The notes under the pieces: model-generated
Databases searched by the model: none
Told to the model about the DNA's origin: nothing
Seen by the model: only the letters and a program-made list of their open reading frames with translations
Origin: Providencia rettgeri
GTDB lineage: Bacteria > Pseudomonadota > Gammaproteobacteria > Enterobacterales > Enterobacteriaceae
Assembly: GCF_013255915.1 (NCBI RefSeq)
Contig: NZ_CP053896.1
Coordinates: 3,720,001-3,784,000, forward strand
DNA: 64,000 nt
Direction of reading: 5' to 3'
Position numbers and translations under genes: made by a program
In this document: piece after piece, positions 54,211 through 63,063 of the stretch
How positions within the stretch are numbered: the first letter of the stretch is position 1
Layout: every line of letters begins with the position of its first letter

Positions 54211-54987
54211 ATGAATTCAACGTGTAAATATCTAGTACCCGGTTTGGAAAAAGGGCTACAGCTTCTTCTGTTACTCGCTCAACAGCATCGCGAATTGACA
54301 TTTGCAGAGATCCTCCGCTTAGTCGATATGCCCAAAGCAACGGCTTACCGTGCGATCCAAACCTTAGTGCACTTGGATTTCCTCGTCCAACATCCACGTA
54401 CTGGAGCATTTTCATTAGGCCGCAAAGTACTCAGCCTTGGTCTTGGCTATATTGCATCACTCGATTTAACCCAGTTAGGCCAGCCCATTATCGAGCAACT
54501 CAGAGACCGAAGCCAATGTAACAGCCATTTAGTCATTCGAGATGGTCGGGACATTATTTATATCGCCAGAGTCAGTGGCGCAGAATCAAAGATTAACCAT
54601 GTTAGCGTAGGCACGCGTTTATCAGCGCACCGAACCTCACTGGGTCGAATGCTACTCAGCGGGTTAACTCGCGCTGAATTTGATGCGCTTTACCCTGATG
54701 ATGAACTCCCCGATAACGCAGGCTGTAAGCAGGAATTTTGGCAAATGATCCAAGCTGACAAACTGCGAGGCTATGTGATTGGTGAATCATTTTACCGTCG
54801 GGGGATTTCATCCATTGTTTACCCTGTTTATAACCAAACGAATGGCGTAGAAGCGGTAATTAGCATCATGGTGCCAATGAGTAGCATCCCTGCACAAGAG
54901 TGCCGGCGATTACAAAATGAAGTGAGCTATGCAGCCCAAAAACTCACTGAATTTATTGGTGGTATGAGCCAAGCAAAAGCCGTTTAG
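54211..54987 (+). CDS. IclR-family transcriptional regulator
   Basis: The ATG at 54211 is chosen over a GTG at 54202 because the GAGGTGAGG ribosome site lies just before it. The 258-residue protein has an N-terminal winged HTH (about 8-70, FAEILRLVDMPKATAYRAIQ) and the IclR effector domain (about 85-250, HRTSLGRMLLSG and SIVYPVYNQTNG). It lies inside the operon it probably controls. The palindromes at 51521 and 51656 are its likely operators. Confidence 0.92.
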   Translation: MNSTCKYLVPGLEKGLQLLLLLAQQHRELTFAEILRLVDMPKATAYRAIQTLVHLDFLVQHPRTGAFSLGRKVLSLGLGYIASLDLTQLGQPIIEQLRDRSQCNSHLVIRDGRDIIYIARVSGAESKINHVSVGTRLSAHRTSLGRMLLSGLTRAEFDALYPDDELPDNAGCKQEFWQMIQADKLRGYVIGESFYRRGISSIVYPVYNQTNGVEAVISIMVPMSSIPAQECRRLQNEVSYAAQKLTEFIGGMSQAKAV

Positions 54988-55020
54988 CGTTAACCAAATA
55001 TCATCCACACATTTTTAGGT

Positions 55021-55072
55021 TTATTGCCATAAGCCTCAGGTTCTTTTTGTCCAAAAAAACCTTTGGCAATAA
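55021..55072. other. Long imperfect inverted repeat between iclR-type and VOC genes
   Basis: TTATTGCCA (55021-55029) and TGGCAATAA (55064-55072) are perfect 9-bp outer arms. Inside them AGGTT and AACCT flank a T-rich/A-rich inner stem. The hairpin is in the 109-bp gap, 24 bp before the VOC gene, and could attenuate or bind a regulator. Confidence 0.5.
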
Positions 55073-55096
55073 CACCAATCGATAGAGGACTTTACA

Positions 55097-56014
55097 ATGT
55101 CAGTGATTGGAATAGAAAAATTAGAATTTGGTGTTGAAAATATCCCTAGCTGCCAGAAATTTTTACATGATTTTGGCCTCAAAGCGGCCTCTGATAACGC
55201 CTCGTTATTCACGACCTTATCTGGTGCAGAAATACGGTTATTTTCACACCAAGACCCAAATCTGCCAGCCCCTTTTGAAGCGGGTTCAACACTGCGCCGC
55301 ATTACATGGGGTGTTGAAAACTCGGATAAACTCCAAGAGGTCATTGAGAAAATTAGGCCTTGTGATGGCTTTCAACTGACACCAGATGGCGCACAATGCC
55401 GTGACCCAAATGGCATGACTGTCGCTTTCACCATCAGCAAACAAAAAACGGTTGAATTAGAAGTCACCGCTATCAACCAATGGGGGGATATTCGCCGCAT
55501 TGATAAACCTAGCCCGGTTTACGAAAAAGCCACCCCTATTAACGTCGGCCACGTGGTGTTCTTTGTTGATGACTTACCTTCTACAGAAGCGTTCTATTGC
55601 CAAAAACTGGGTTTTCAAATTTCTGACCGTTATATCGACCGTGCCGTCTTTTTACGGACACAAATAAACGGTTGCCACCATAACCTGTTTTTGCTGAAGC
55701 TTCCTCATCGTAGCAGCGGCCTCAACCATGTCGCTTTTACGGTTCGTGATATCCATGAAGTGATTGGCGGCGGCCTAGCAATGAACCGCCATCAATGGAG
55801 CACCTTTATTGGCCCAGGCCGCCACCCTATCTCATCCGCTTACTTTTGGTATGTCAACAGCCCAACAGGTGGTGCTTTCGAATATTACACCAATGATGAT
55901 TACCTTACCGATAAGTGGCAACCGCGCGAACTGGAACATTCCTTAGTTTCATTTACGGAATGGGCTGTAGAAGGCGGTCTCGATTATGAAACTCGCCGCC
56001 AAGTTAAGGAGTAA
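55097..56014 (+). CDS. VOC-family protein (extradiol ring-cleavage dioxygenase-like)
   Basis: A 305-residue protein with two VOC modules, the layout of type I extradiol dioxygenases. The N-terminal module (about 4-115) lacks metal ligands. The C-terminal module (about 148-275) has the 2-His-1-Glu set: H in NVGHVVFF, H in GLNHVAFT and E in GGAFEYYT. It would cleave a catechol-like ring beside one hydroxyl. The context (Rieske oxygenase, alpha/beta hydrolase) fits a meta-cleavage pathway. The neighbour reductase gene overlaps only if its longer frame is used. Confidence 0.88.
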   Translation: MSVIGIEKLEFGVENIPSCQKFLHDFGLKAASDNASLFTTLSGAEIRLFSHQDPNLPAPFEAGSTLRRITWGVENSDKLQEVIEKIRPCDGFQLTPDGAQCRDPNGMTVAFTISKQKTVELEVTAINQWGDIRRIDKPSPVYEKATPINVGHVVFFVDDLPSTEAFYCQKLGFQISDRYIDRAVFLRTQINGCHHNLFLLKLPHRSSGLNHVAFTVRDIHEVIGGGLAMNRHQWSTFIGPGRHPISSAYFWYVNSPTGGAFEYYTNDDYLTDKWQPRELEHSLVSFTEWAVEGGLDYETRRQVKE

Positions 56015-56018
56015 CACC

Positions 56019-57236
56019 ATGAGCTCATTAATCCAAGGCGGTATTGTCATTATCGGTGGGGGCCAGGCAGGTGGCTGGGCGGCAAAAACCCTACGAGATG
56101 AAGGCTATCAAGGCATTATTTCGGTGATTAGCGATGAAAACCATGATTTTTATGAGCGCCCACCGCTGTCTAAAGCGGCACTGACGCAGGAGAGTTTATC
56201 GTTATCACGTTTATTCAGCGAACAAGAAACTCACGCCTTAAATTTACAATGGTTTCGCCCACTACGTGCCACTAAAATTGATAGTCAAAACCAATACGTT
56301 CATTTAAGTGATGGCCGTGTCATTACGTTTGACAAATTACTGCTCGCGACAGGCGGCCGACCTCGCTACCTGTCAAGCCGCTGGCAGCAACACCCAAAAG
56401 TCTTTGCCTTACGTTCGTGGGATGACGCTCAGAAATTACGCACTGCACTACTATCAGCACAAAAAATTGCCATTATTGGTGGTGGTTGGATTGGCTTAGA
56501 AGTCGCTGCTTCCGCACGAAAAATGGGTATTGATGTCACAATTTTTGAGCGGCAAAGCCGATTGTGCGAACGCAGTGTGCCGCAAAATGTTTCAGAGGCT
56601 CTGGCACTACGTCATACACAAGCGGGCGTTCATGTCATAACCGATTGTGGAAATATCGAACTTGGCGAGCCGACAACAACTGGATTACAAATTAGTTGCC
56701 AAAAGCAGCCTTCGCAAAACTTCGATCTCGCTGTTATGGGGATTGGTGTTGAATTAAATCTCGAACTAGCCAAAGAAGCAGGGCTTGATGTCACCCACGG
56801 TATTGTGATTAATCACCAAGGGCAAACTTCTCACCCCAATATTTATGCTGCGGGGGACGTCGCTTGCCATCCCACACTGTCTTTATGTTTACAGTCATGG
56901 GCTTATGCGCAAAACCAAGCTATCACCACAGCAAAAGCCATGCTTAACCCACAATCTGAAGGGTTTAATGAACTCGCTTGGTTATGGTCAGATCAATACC
57001 AAGACAACATCCAAATTTTAGGTGTCCCAACCTCACAAAAATTAAATCATATTCAACGGCATACTCCTGATTCAGAGGTTCATTTTGCTTTAAATGAAAG
57101 CAATGAATTGGTGCAAATGATTGCATTTAATGATGCTCGTGCCATCAAGCTAGGTAAACGTTGGATACAAGGCCACCGCAAATTAGACCCTTCACAACTT
57201 GCTGATCCCACATTTTCACTAATGTCACTGAAATAG
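56019..57236 (+). CDS. FAD-dependent ferredoxin reductase
   Basis: The start at 56019 (MSSLIQGGIVIIGGGQAGG) follows an AAGGAG site; the frame to 55986 only overlaps the previous gene. The 405-residue protein has an FAD motif GGGQAGGWAAKTL, an NAD motif IIGGGWIGLEVAASA, and the GDVACHPT block near the FAD ribityl chain. It is like the reductases of Rieske systems (BphA4/CndA class). It passes electrons from NADH to the Rieske ferredoxin at 51706-52020. Confidence 0.93.
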   Translation: MSSLIQGGIVIIGGGQAGGWAAKTLRDEGYQGIISVISDENHDFYERPPLSKAALTQESLSLSRLFSEQETHALNLQWFRPLRATKIDSQNQYVHLSDGRVITFDKLLLATGGRPRYLSSRWQQHPKVFALRSWDDAQKLRTALLSAQKIAIIGGGWIGLEVAASARKMGIDVTIFERQSRLCERSVPQNVSEALALRHTQAGVHVITDCGNIELGEPTTTGLQISCQKQPSQNFDLAVMGIGVELNLELAKEAGLDVTHGIVINHQGQTSHPNIYAAGDVACHPTLSLCLQSWAYAQNQAITTAKAMLNPQSEGFNELAWLWSDQYQDNIQILGVPTSQKLNHIQRHTPDSEVHFALNESNELVQMIAFNDARAIKLGKRWIQGHRKLDPSQLADPTFSLMSLK

Positions 57237-57257
57237 TGTTCAGCAAGGAGAAATCTC

Positions 57258-58538
57258 ATGGCTAACCAGACTATAACCTTACGAAACTCAGAACCTGATC
57301 AAATCGAGCAAGATGTTCCTGAAAAGATCAATTGGTTGATCCCAATTGGCCTGTTTTCCTGTGTACTACTGGCTTTCTTCGATAAAATCAGTATTGCGGC
57401 TCTATTTTCTGACGAAAAATTTCAGCAAGCTCTGGGAATTGATTTTGACCCAACCCGTTTAGGGTTACTGATGAGCGCATTTTTATTCGCTTATGGTGTT
57501 TCTTCCATGCTGCTAAGCGGCATTGGTGATAAATTTCACCCCACCAAAATGCTGTTATTTATGATCAGTAGCTGGTGTTTTCTCATGATTTTTATGGGAT
57601 TCACACACCACTATGGCACGATGGTTTTTCTGCGTGTATTGCTAGGAATTGCCGAAGGGCCTTTGCTGGCAATCGCTTATGCCATTGTGCGCCGTACCTT
57701 TCCGCCAAAAATGCAAGCTCGAGCCACTATGATGTGGTTATTAGGCACACCGTTAGGCGCAGCGTTAGGCTTTCCTATCTCATTGTATTTACTTAATAAC
57801 TATGGTTGGCAAAGTACATTTTTTGTCATGGCGGCCTTTACCGTTCCTGTTTGGTGGTTAGTGGTCATTGGTATCCGTCACCCTAATTTAGTCAACCGCC
57901 AAGCACAAACGAAAAATACAGCGGGTGAAGCACTGCCTGCCGAGCAACTGGCCGCGATGCGAGCCCATAAAAAACGCTTATTCCAAAATAGCCATTTTTG
58001 GATTATCTGCATGTTTAATATCGCTTTTCTTATCTATCTTTGGGGGATGAATGGTTGGTTACCTAGCTATTTAATTAAAGGTAAGTCTATCCACTTGGAA
58101 CATGCTGGGATCCTGTCATCCCTTCCCTTTATCGCCATGTTATTTGGTGAGGCTATCGGAGCATGGTTATCAGATCGCTACGATCGCCGCGCACTCGTTT
58201 GTTTTATTTCATTACTTGGTGCCGTCCTAGGTCTTGCTGGCGTGTTATTTCTCACTGGCACCTACAGCATCATTCTTATGATGGCGTTTAGCATGTTCAT
58301 GTGGGGGGCAGGCGCACCAAATATCTTTGCCCTACTAGCCAAAGCCACACAAAAACAGGTCAGTGCATTAGCAGGCGGTATTTTCAATGGGTTAGGAAAC
58401 CTGGCCGGCGCTGCTGCACCGCTGGCAATGGGGGTTCTTATTACTGTCACTCACACTATGGATAGCGGGCTGTTATTTATCGTCGTCATAGGTTTATTCG
58501 GCAGCTTATTACTAGTGCCTTTACTGAAAAAATATTAA
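57258..58538 (+). CDS. MFS transporter (aromatic acid/anion:cation symporter type)
   Basis: A 426-residue inner-membrane carrier with 12 predicted membrane segments. LLSGIGDKFHPTKML (loop 2-3, the MFS G-x-x-D motif) and the repeat AWLSDRYDRRALV in loop 8-9 are present, with a long cytoplasmic loop near 205-245. The family takes up aromatic or sugar acids with protons. It is likely the uptake carrier for the substrate of this operon. Confidence 0.9.
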   Translation: MANQTITLRNSEPDQIEQDVPEKINWLIPIGLFSCVLLAFFDKISIAALFSDEKFQQALGIDFDPTRLGLLMSAFLFAYGVSSMLLSGIGDKFHPTKMLLFMISSWCFLMIFMGFTHHYGTMVFLRVLLGIAEGPLLAIAYAIVRRTFPPKMQARATMMWLLGTPLGAALGFPISLYLLNNYGWQSTFFVMAAFTVPVWWLVVIGIRHPNLVNRQAQTKNTAGEALPAEQLAAMRAHKKRLFQNSHFWIICMFNIAFLIYLWGMNGWLPSYLIKGKSIHLEHAGILSSLPFIAMLFGEAIGAWLSDRYDRRALVCFISLLGAVLGLAGVLFLTGTYSIILMMAFSMFMWGAGAPNIFALLAKATQKQVSALAGGIFNGLGNLAGAAAPLAMGVLITVTHTMDSGLLFIVVIGLFGSLLLVPLLKKY

Positions 58539-58563
58539 TTCATTTTTTATTGGAGATAACACC

Positions 58564-59076
58564 ATGTCACAACCGCAAATCAAACCACAAGATATTCCAA
58601 TGGCACAATGGATTGAGTCACGCATTGCTCGCCTTGAAGGACGTAAATATGACTGGAATGCCCTGAAATTCCAAGCGGATTACGACCCTAAATATCGCCG
58701 CGCACAAATGCGCTATATCGGCACTGGTGCGACTGGCGTTGCTAATGATGTCAACACCGTTCCCGCAGAGAACTTTACCTTCTCTACCATGGTTCTTCCT
58801 GCCAAGTGCGAAGGCCCATTACACCTGCACCCCGATGTTGAAGAAGTGTTCTTTATGTTGAAAGGCACCATCACGTTGTTTGTAAAAGATGGCAATGAGG
58901 AATATGAAACGGTTCTCAAAGAGCGTGACCTGATCTCAGTTCCTGCGGGCATTTATCGTGGCTTATTTAACCACGGGGAAGAAGAAGCCTTAATGTGCGT
59001 CATGATCGGCACACCAAAACCGGCGATCCCGACATATCCCGAAGATCACCCTTTATCAAAAGTTAAACGTAACTAA
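58564..59076 (+). CDS. Cupin-domain protein
   Basis: A 170-residue cytoplasmic single cupin. Motif 1 is CEGPLHLHPDVEEVFFMLKG (residues about 81-100; H86, H88 and E93 are metal ligands) and motif 2 is DLISVPAGIYRGLFNHGEEE (about 123-142). Such proteins include ring-opening dioxygenases and isomerases. With the complete ligand set, it may be an enzyme of the same degradation pathway. Confidence 0.88.
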   Translation: MSQPQIKPQDIPMAQWIESRIARLEGRKYDWNALKFQADYDPKYRRAQMRYIGTGATGVANDVNTVPAENFTFSTMVLPAKCEGPLHLHPDVEEVFFMLKGTITLFVKDGNEEYETVLKERDLISVPAGIYRGLFNHGEEEALMCVMIGTPKPAIPTYPEDHPLSKVKRN

Positions 59077-59091
59077 CAGGAGTCGTCAGTG

Positions 59092-59931
59092 ATGAATTTG
59101 CTCAATAAAAAACTCCCAGAACCACAGGTGGCAGACTTTGGGCCATATCGCCTAAGTTGGCGGGAAGCCGGCCAAGGACACCCTGTCGTATTACTGCATG
59201 GTATCAGCTCTGGTTCTGCTTCATGGGTAAGCCAACTGATGAGCCCATCACTGACAGACCATTACCATCTCTATAGCTGGGATGCTCCCGGCTATTTAGA
59301 AAGCCGTGATCTAGAGACGACAACACCTACCGCAATTGATTACGCAAATGCATTAAATGCTTTTATTGATAAATTAGTCTTATCACCCATCGTGTTAGTG
59401 GGGCACTCCCTTGGCGCCATAATGGCAAGCGCTTTTGCAGCGCAATATCCCAATAAAGTGAAAGGCTTAATATTAGCGAACCCCACACAAGGTTATGCCA
59501 CAAAAAGCCCTGACCAACAAAAGCAAGTTTACCAACAGCGGCAAGATATTGTTTTTAGTTCCGGTATTGAGGCATATGCGCAAAACCGTGCCGCTGCTTT
59601 GTTATCCGCCAACGCAACCACTGAAAAAGTCAATTGGGTTCAACAGAACATGAAGAAGCTCAACCCCACAGGTTTCTTAGCTGCTGCGTGGATGCTAGCT
59701 CATGATGACATCAGCCAATATTTAAATCGCTATGATGGCCCATTGGAAATACTGGTTGGCACAGAAGATACCATTACGCCACCAGCGCAAGTAGAGCGAC
59801 TCGCACGGCAAAAAAACTGCCCTTACTTTCTGATAAACCAAGCGGGACACGCCAGTTATTTAGATGCGCCAGACGCCTTTAACCACCACTTACAACAATT
59901 TTTAGAGACGCTCTATTGCCAAGCCGAATAA
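59092..59931 (+). CDS. Alpha/beta hydrolase
   Basis: A GTG at 59089 and an ATG at 59092 both fit the AGGAG site; the ATG is reported. The 279-residue protein has the oxyanion HGISSGSASW, the nucleophile elbow GHSLGA (Ser about 106), an Asp in GTEDTITPP and a late His in NQAGHASYLDAP. It is like meta-cleavage product hydrolases (MhpC/BphD class) and would split a C-C or ester bond after ring opening. Confidence 0.9.
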   Translation: MNLLNKKLPEPQVADFGPYRLSWREAGQGHPVVLLHGISSGSASWVSQLMSPSLTDHYHLYSWDAPGYLESRDLETTTPTAIDYANALNAFIDKLVLSPIVLVGHSLGAIMASAFAAQYPNKVKGLILANPTQGYATKSPDQQKQVYQQRQDIVFSSGIEAYAQNRAAALLSANATTEKVNWVQQNMKKLNPTGFLAAAWMLAHDDISQYLNRYDGPLEILVGTEDTITPPAQVERLARQKNCPYFLINQAGHASYLDAPDAFNHHLQQFLETLYCQAE

Positions 59932-59941
59932 AGGAAGACTC

Positions 59942-60736
59942 ATGAATTTACAGTTAAATAACCGTGTTGCTGTCGTGACAGGAGGAAGCTCCGGCATCGG
60001 CTTTGCAACCGTCAAACTCTTACTGGATGAAGGCTGTAAAGTGGCATTCTGCGGCCGTGATCAAGACAAACTCCAGCAAGCACTCACAACATTACAAGAG
60101 CTCTACCCCCAAGGGCATTTTATCGCACACTCTTGTGATGTTCTTGATAAAACACAAACCGAAGCCTTCGCAAAACAGGTTCATCAGCAATATGACCAAG
60201 TCGATATATTGATTAACAACGCAGGGCAAGGCTATGTCGCAAGCTATACAGATACCCCTGAAGAAGCGTGGTTACATGAAGCCCAACTCAAACTATTTGG
60301 AGTCATTAACCCGGTGAATGCGTTTTTATCATTCTTAGAGCAATCCAATATTGCATCAATTACCTGCGTTAACTCGCTATTAGCATTACAGCCTGAGCCG
60401 CATATGGTCGCCACCTCGGCAGCTCGAGCTGCACTATTAAACATGACACTAAACTTGTCGAAAACACTGTTACCTAAAGGGATCCGCGTGAACTCTATTT
60501 TACTTGGCATGGTGGAGTCCGACCAATGGCGACGTCGCTTCGAAAATCGCACTGACAAGAATCTCGATTGGGAACAATGGATTGGCGATATCGCTAAAAA
60601 AAGAGGCATACCAATGCAACGTTTAGGAAAACCCGAAGAGCCCGCGCGTGCCTTAGTCTTTCTAGCCTCTCCCATGGCGTCGTTTACCTCGGGTGCCGCT
60701 TTAGATGTTTCAGGTGGCTTTAGCCATCATATTTAA
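59942..60736 (+). CDS. SDR-fold protein with altered catalytic motif
   Basis: A 264-residue SDR. The cofactor motif GGSSGIGFATV and NNAGQGYV are normal. The usual Y-x3-K is replaced by T158-S-A-A-R162 (sequence VATSAARAAL), so the proton-relay residues are missing. The rest (GIRVNSILLGMVES, SGAALDVSGGF) is typical. It may use another mechanism, be a non-catalytic partner, or bind a different cofactor orientation. It lies 10 bp after the hydrolase gene. Confidence 0.88.
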   Translation: MNLQLNNRVAVVTGGSSGIGFATVKLLLDEGCKVAFCGRDQDKLQQALTTLQELYPQGHFIAHSCDVLDKTQTEAFAKQVHQQYDQVDILINNAGQGYVASYTDTPEEAWLHEAQLKLFGVINPVNAFLSFLEQSNIASITCVNSLLALQPEPHMVATSAARAALLNMTLNLSKTLLPKGIRVNSILLGMVESDQWRRRFENRTDKNLDWEQWIGDIAKKRGIPMQRLGKPEEPARALVFLASPMASFTSGAALDVSGGFSHHI

Positions 60737-60744
60737 AGGACTTA

Positions 60745-61539
60745 ATGATGAAAACACTCATGTTGATTGGTTATGGTGCAATGGCGCAAGAAGTGATTAC
60801 TCGCTTACCTGATGAGATAACACTGCGCTACATTATTGCTCGGCCTCATCACCACCAAGCTATCTTGGAACGCTTTAAAGGGGCTGTCACACCTATCGAT
60901 AGCCTTGATAATAATATCGTTCCCCCTGATTTAGTGTTGGAGTGCGCGGGGCACCAAGCCGTTAAGCAATATGCACCAACGGTACTAGAAAGAGGCTGGA
61001 CACTGGCCATTATCTCTACAGGTGCACTTGCAGACACGGACTTTGAACAACACTTGGTCGCCTTAACCCAACGCCACCACAGCCAGTTGATCCCACTGAC
61101 TGGCGCTGTTGCAGGGCTTGATGGCTTACGTGCGGCAAAAGAAGCCAATATCACTCAGGTGACCTACCAGTCACGTAAAAGCCCCGCAAGTTGGCGCAAT
61201 GGCGCGGCTGAGCGTTATGTCGATTTGTCACAAGTGACACAGCCTACGGTGTTCTTTAGTGGCAGTGCTCGTGAAGCAGCTCTGAATTTTCCCGCAAATG
61301 CCAATGTCGCTGCCACTATCGCGCTGTATGGCATTGGGATGGATGCCACACAAGTTCAATTAGTTGTTGACCCGAACACCACACACAATTCACATCGCAT
61401 TGATGTTATGGGTGATTTTGGCCATTTCTGTATTGAACTCAATGGAAATCCTCTCCCCTCCAACCCGAAAACATCGATGTTAGCCGCCTTAAGTGCTGTT
61501 GAAATTTGTCGTCGTATCGCTGGGCAGCAAGCTATTTAA
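60745..61539 (+). CDS. Aspartate dehydrogenase-like oxidoreductase (NadX family)
   Basis: A 264-residue NAD(P)-binding protein with an N-terminal GYGAMAQEV motif and a C-terminal domain of the aspartate dehydrogenase family (NVAATIALYGIGMD, GDFGHFCIELNGNPLPSNPKTS, the catalytic His of which is expected in NTTHNSHRIDV). NadX makes iminoaspartate from aspartate in some NAD pathways; here the operon suggests that it acts on a related amino or imino acid. It is followed by aldehyde dehydrogenase and ThDP genes, an order I recall from Pseudomonas clusters of unknown function. Confidence 0.85.
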   Translation: MMKTLMLIGYGAMAQEVITRLPDEITLRYIIARPHHHQAILERFKGAVTPIDSLDNNIVPPDLVLECAGHQAVKQYAPTVLERGWTLAIISTGALADTDFEQHLVALTQRHHSQLIPLTGAVAGLDGLRAAKEANITQVTYQSRKSPASWRNGAAERYVDLSQVTQPTVFFSGSAREAALNFPANANVAATIALYGIGMDATQVQLVVDPNTTHNSHRIDVMGDFGHFCIELNGNPLPSNPKTSMLAALSAVEICRRIAGQQAI

Positions 61540-61552
61540 TAGGAGCCAAATA

Positions 61553-63022
61553 ATGAACAACATGGATATTTTTGTTGGTGGCCAATGGCAGCAAGGTCGC
61601 GGGCCTGAAATGCAGTCGCGTTTTCCGGGAAATAACCAAGTGGTTGCCACCCTCAACAGTGCAAGTTTGGAAGATGTCGAAGACGCCGTGATTGCAGCTG
61701 ATATGGCCTGGAGGATGCCTTCTTGGCGCACCCTTCCCGCTCACCAACGGGCGGCTATCTTATACAAGGTTAGTCGCTTAATTGATGAAAACTGCGAAGC
61801 ATTAACCCAATTACAAACCTTAGATAACGGCAAGCCTTGGGCAGAAGCGCGTGGCTTAGTAATGAGCGCAGCAGCAACTGCTCGCTACTTTGCCGCGGTT
61901 TGTGAAGTCTCAGGTGGTGAGCTTCCGCCTCGCCGCCAGCCAGAACTGATGACCATAAGTACTTACCAACCCATTGGCGTGATCGCCGCAATCACGCCAT
62001 GGAACTCCCCGATTGCCAGTGATATGCAAAAAATTGCCCCAGCGATTGCCGCCGGTAACGCGGTCATTTTAAAACCTGCGGAAACCACACCTCTAATTTC
62101 ATTAAAATTAGCTGAGCTATTTGAGCAAGCGGGTTTACCCAGCGGCCTATTGAGCGTGCTCCCGGGTAAAGGTTCGATTGTCGGTGATGCACTGGTTCGC
62201 CACCCTCTGGTGAAAAAAATCTCCTTTACGGGTGGCACCAATACGGGACGACAACTGGCTCACATTGCGGCAGATAAACTTATCACCACGTCACTCGAAC
62301 TTGGGGGTAAATCCCCAACTATCGTGTTGTCAGACGCTGACCTTGATATTGCTGCACACGGTGTTTGCTACGGTATCTTTAGTTCGATGGGGCAAGCCTG
62401 CATCGCGGGTTCGCGTCTGTTTGTGGCTAAAGATATCTACTCATCTTTTATGGAAAAATTAACGCAACTGACCCGCAACCTGATTATTGGTGACCCAAGG
62501 CAAGAGCGCGTTCATTTGGGGCCATTAATCTCCCCTTCGCACCGAGACAGCGTCAGAAACTATGTCGAACAAGCCGTACAACAAGGCGGGAAGATCCGTA
62601 TTGGTGGAACTGTACCGGCTGACCCTGTACTCCAAGATGGCAACTATTTTTTACCGACGATTATCGAAGGCTTAAATAACCAATCTACTGTTTGCCAAGA
62701 AGAAATTTTCGGTCCCGTACTCGTCGTTATGCCATTTGATGATGAAGACGATTTAATTCAACAAGCTAATGATTCTGTTTATGGGCTTGCAGCAGGCATT
62801 TGGACAAAAGATTACACCCGGGCGTTTAAGCTCGCCGATGCGCTTGATGTCGGTACCGTTTGGGTTAATACCTATAAAGTTTTTTCTATTTCAACGCCAT
62901 TTGGCGGCTTTAAAGAAAGTGGCATCGGTCGTGAAAAAGGCATTGAAAGCCTCAAAGCCTATATGCAACAAAAAAGCCTATTTCTAGCACTTAACCCACA
63001 ACCAAACCGTTGGTGTGAATAG
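61553..63022 (+). CDS. NAD(P)-dependent aldehyde dehydrogenase
   Basis: The start at 61553 (MNNMDIFVGGQWQQG) has a TAGGAG site upstream; the frame to 61493 overlaps the previous gene. The 489-residue enzyme has AITPWNSP, FTGGTNTG, catalytic E in LELGGKSP and catalytic C in GQACIAGSRL, with EEIFGPVL. It oxidises an aldehyde to an acid, probably the product of the ThDP decarboxylase encoded next. Confidence 0.95.
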   Translation: MNNMDIFVGGQWQQGRGPEMQSRFPGNNQVVATLNSASLEDVEDAVIAADMAWRMPSWRTLPAHQRAAILYKVSRLIDENCEALTQLQTLDNGKPWAEARGLVMSAAATARYFAAVCEVSGGELPPRRQPELMTISTYQPIGVIAAITPWNSPIASDMQKIAPAIAAGNAVILKPAETTPLISLKLAELFEQAGLPSGLLSVLPGKGSIVGDALVRHPLVKKISFTGGTNTGRQLAHIAADKLITTSLELGGKSPTIVLSDADLDIAAHGVCYGIFSSMGQACIAGSRLFVAKDIYSSFMEKLTQLTRNLIIGDPRQERVHLGPLISPSHRDSVRNYVEQAVQQGGKIRIGGTVPADPVLQDGNYFLPTIIEGLNNQSTVCQEEIFGPVLVVMPFDDEDDLIQQANDSVYGLAAGIWTKDYTRAFKLADALDVGTVWVNTYKVFSISTPFGGFKESGIGREKGIESLKAYMQQKSLFLALNPQPNRWCE

Positions 63023-63063
63023 CAAATCCGTCACCGGATTATGGCAGCATTGAGGAGAATAAA

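Noticed and set aside
60244-60675. 143-codon minus-strand frame
   Set aside because: It lies fully opposite the SDR-fold gene, without a ribosome site or recognisable domain.
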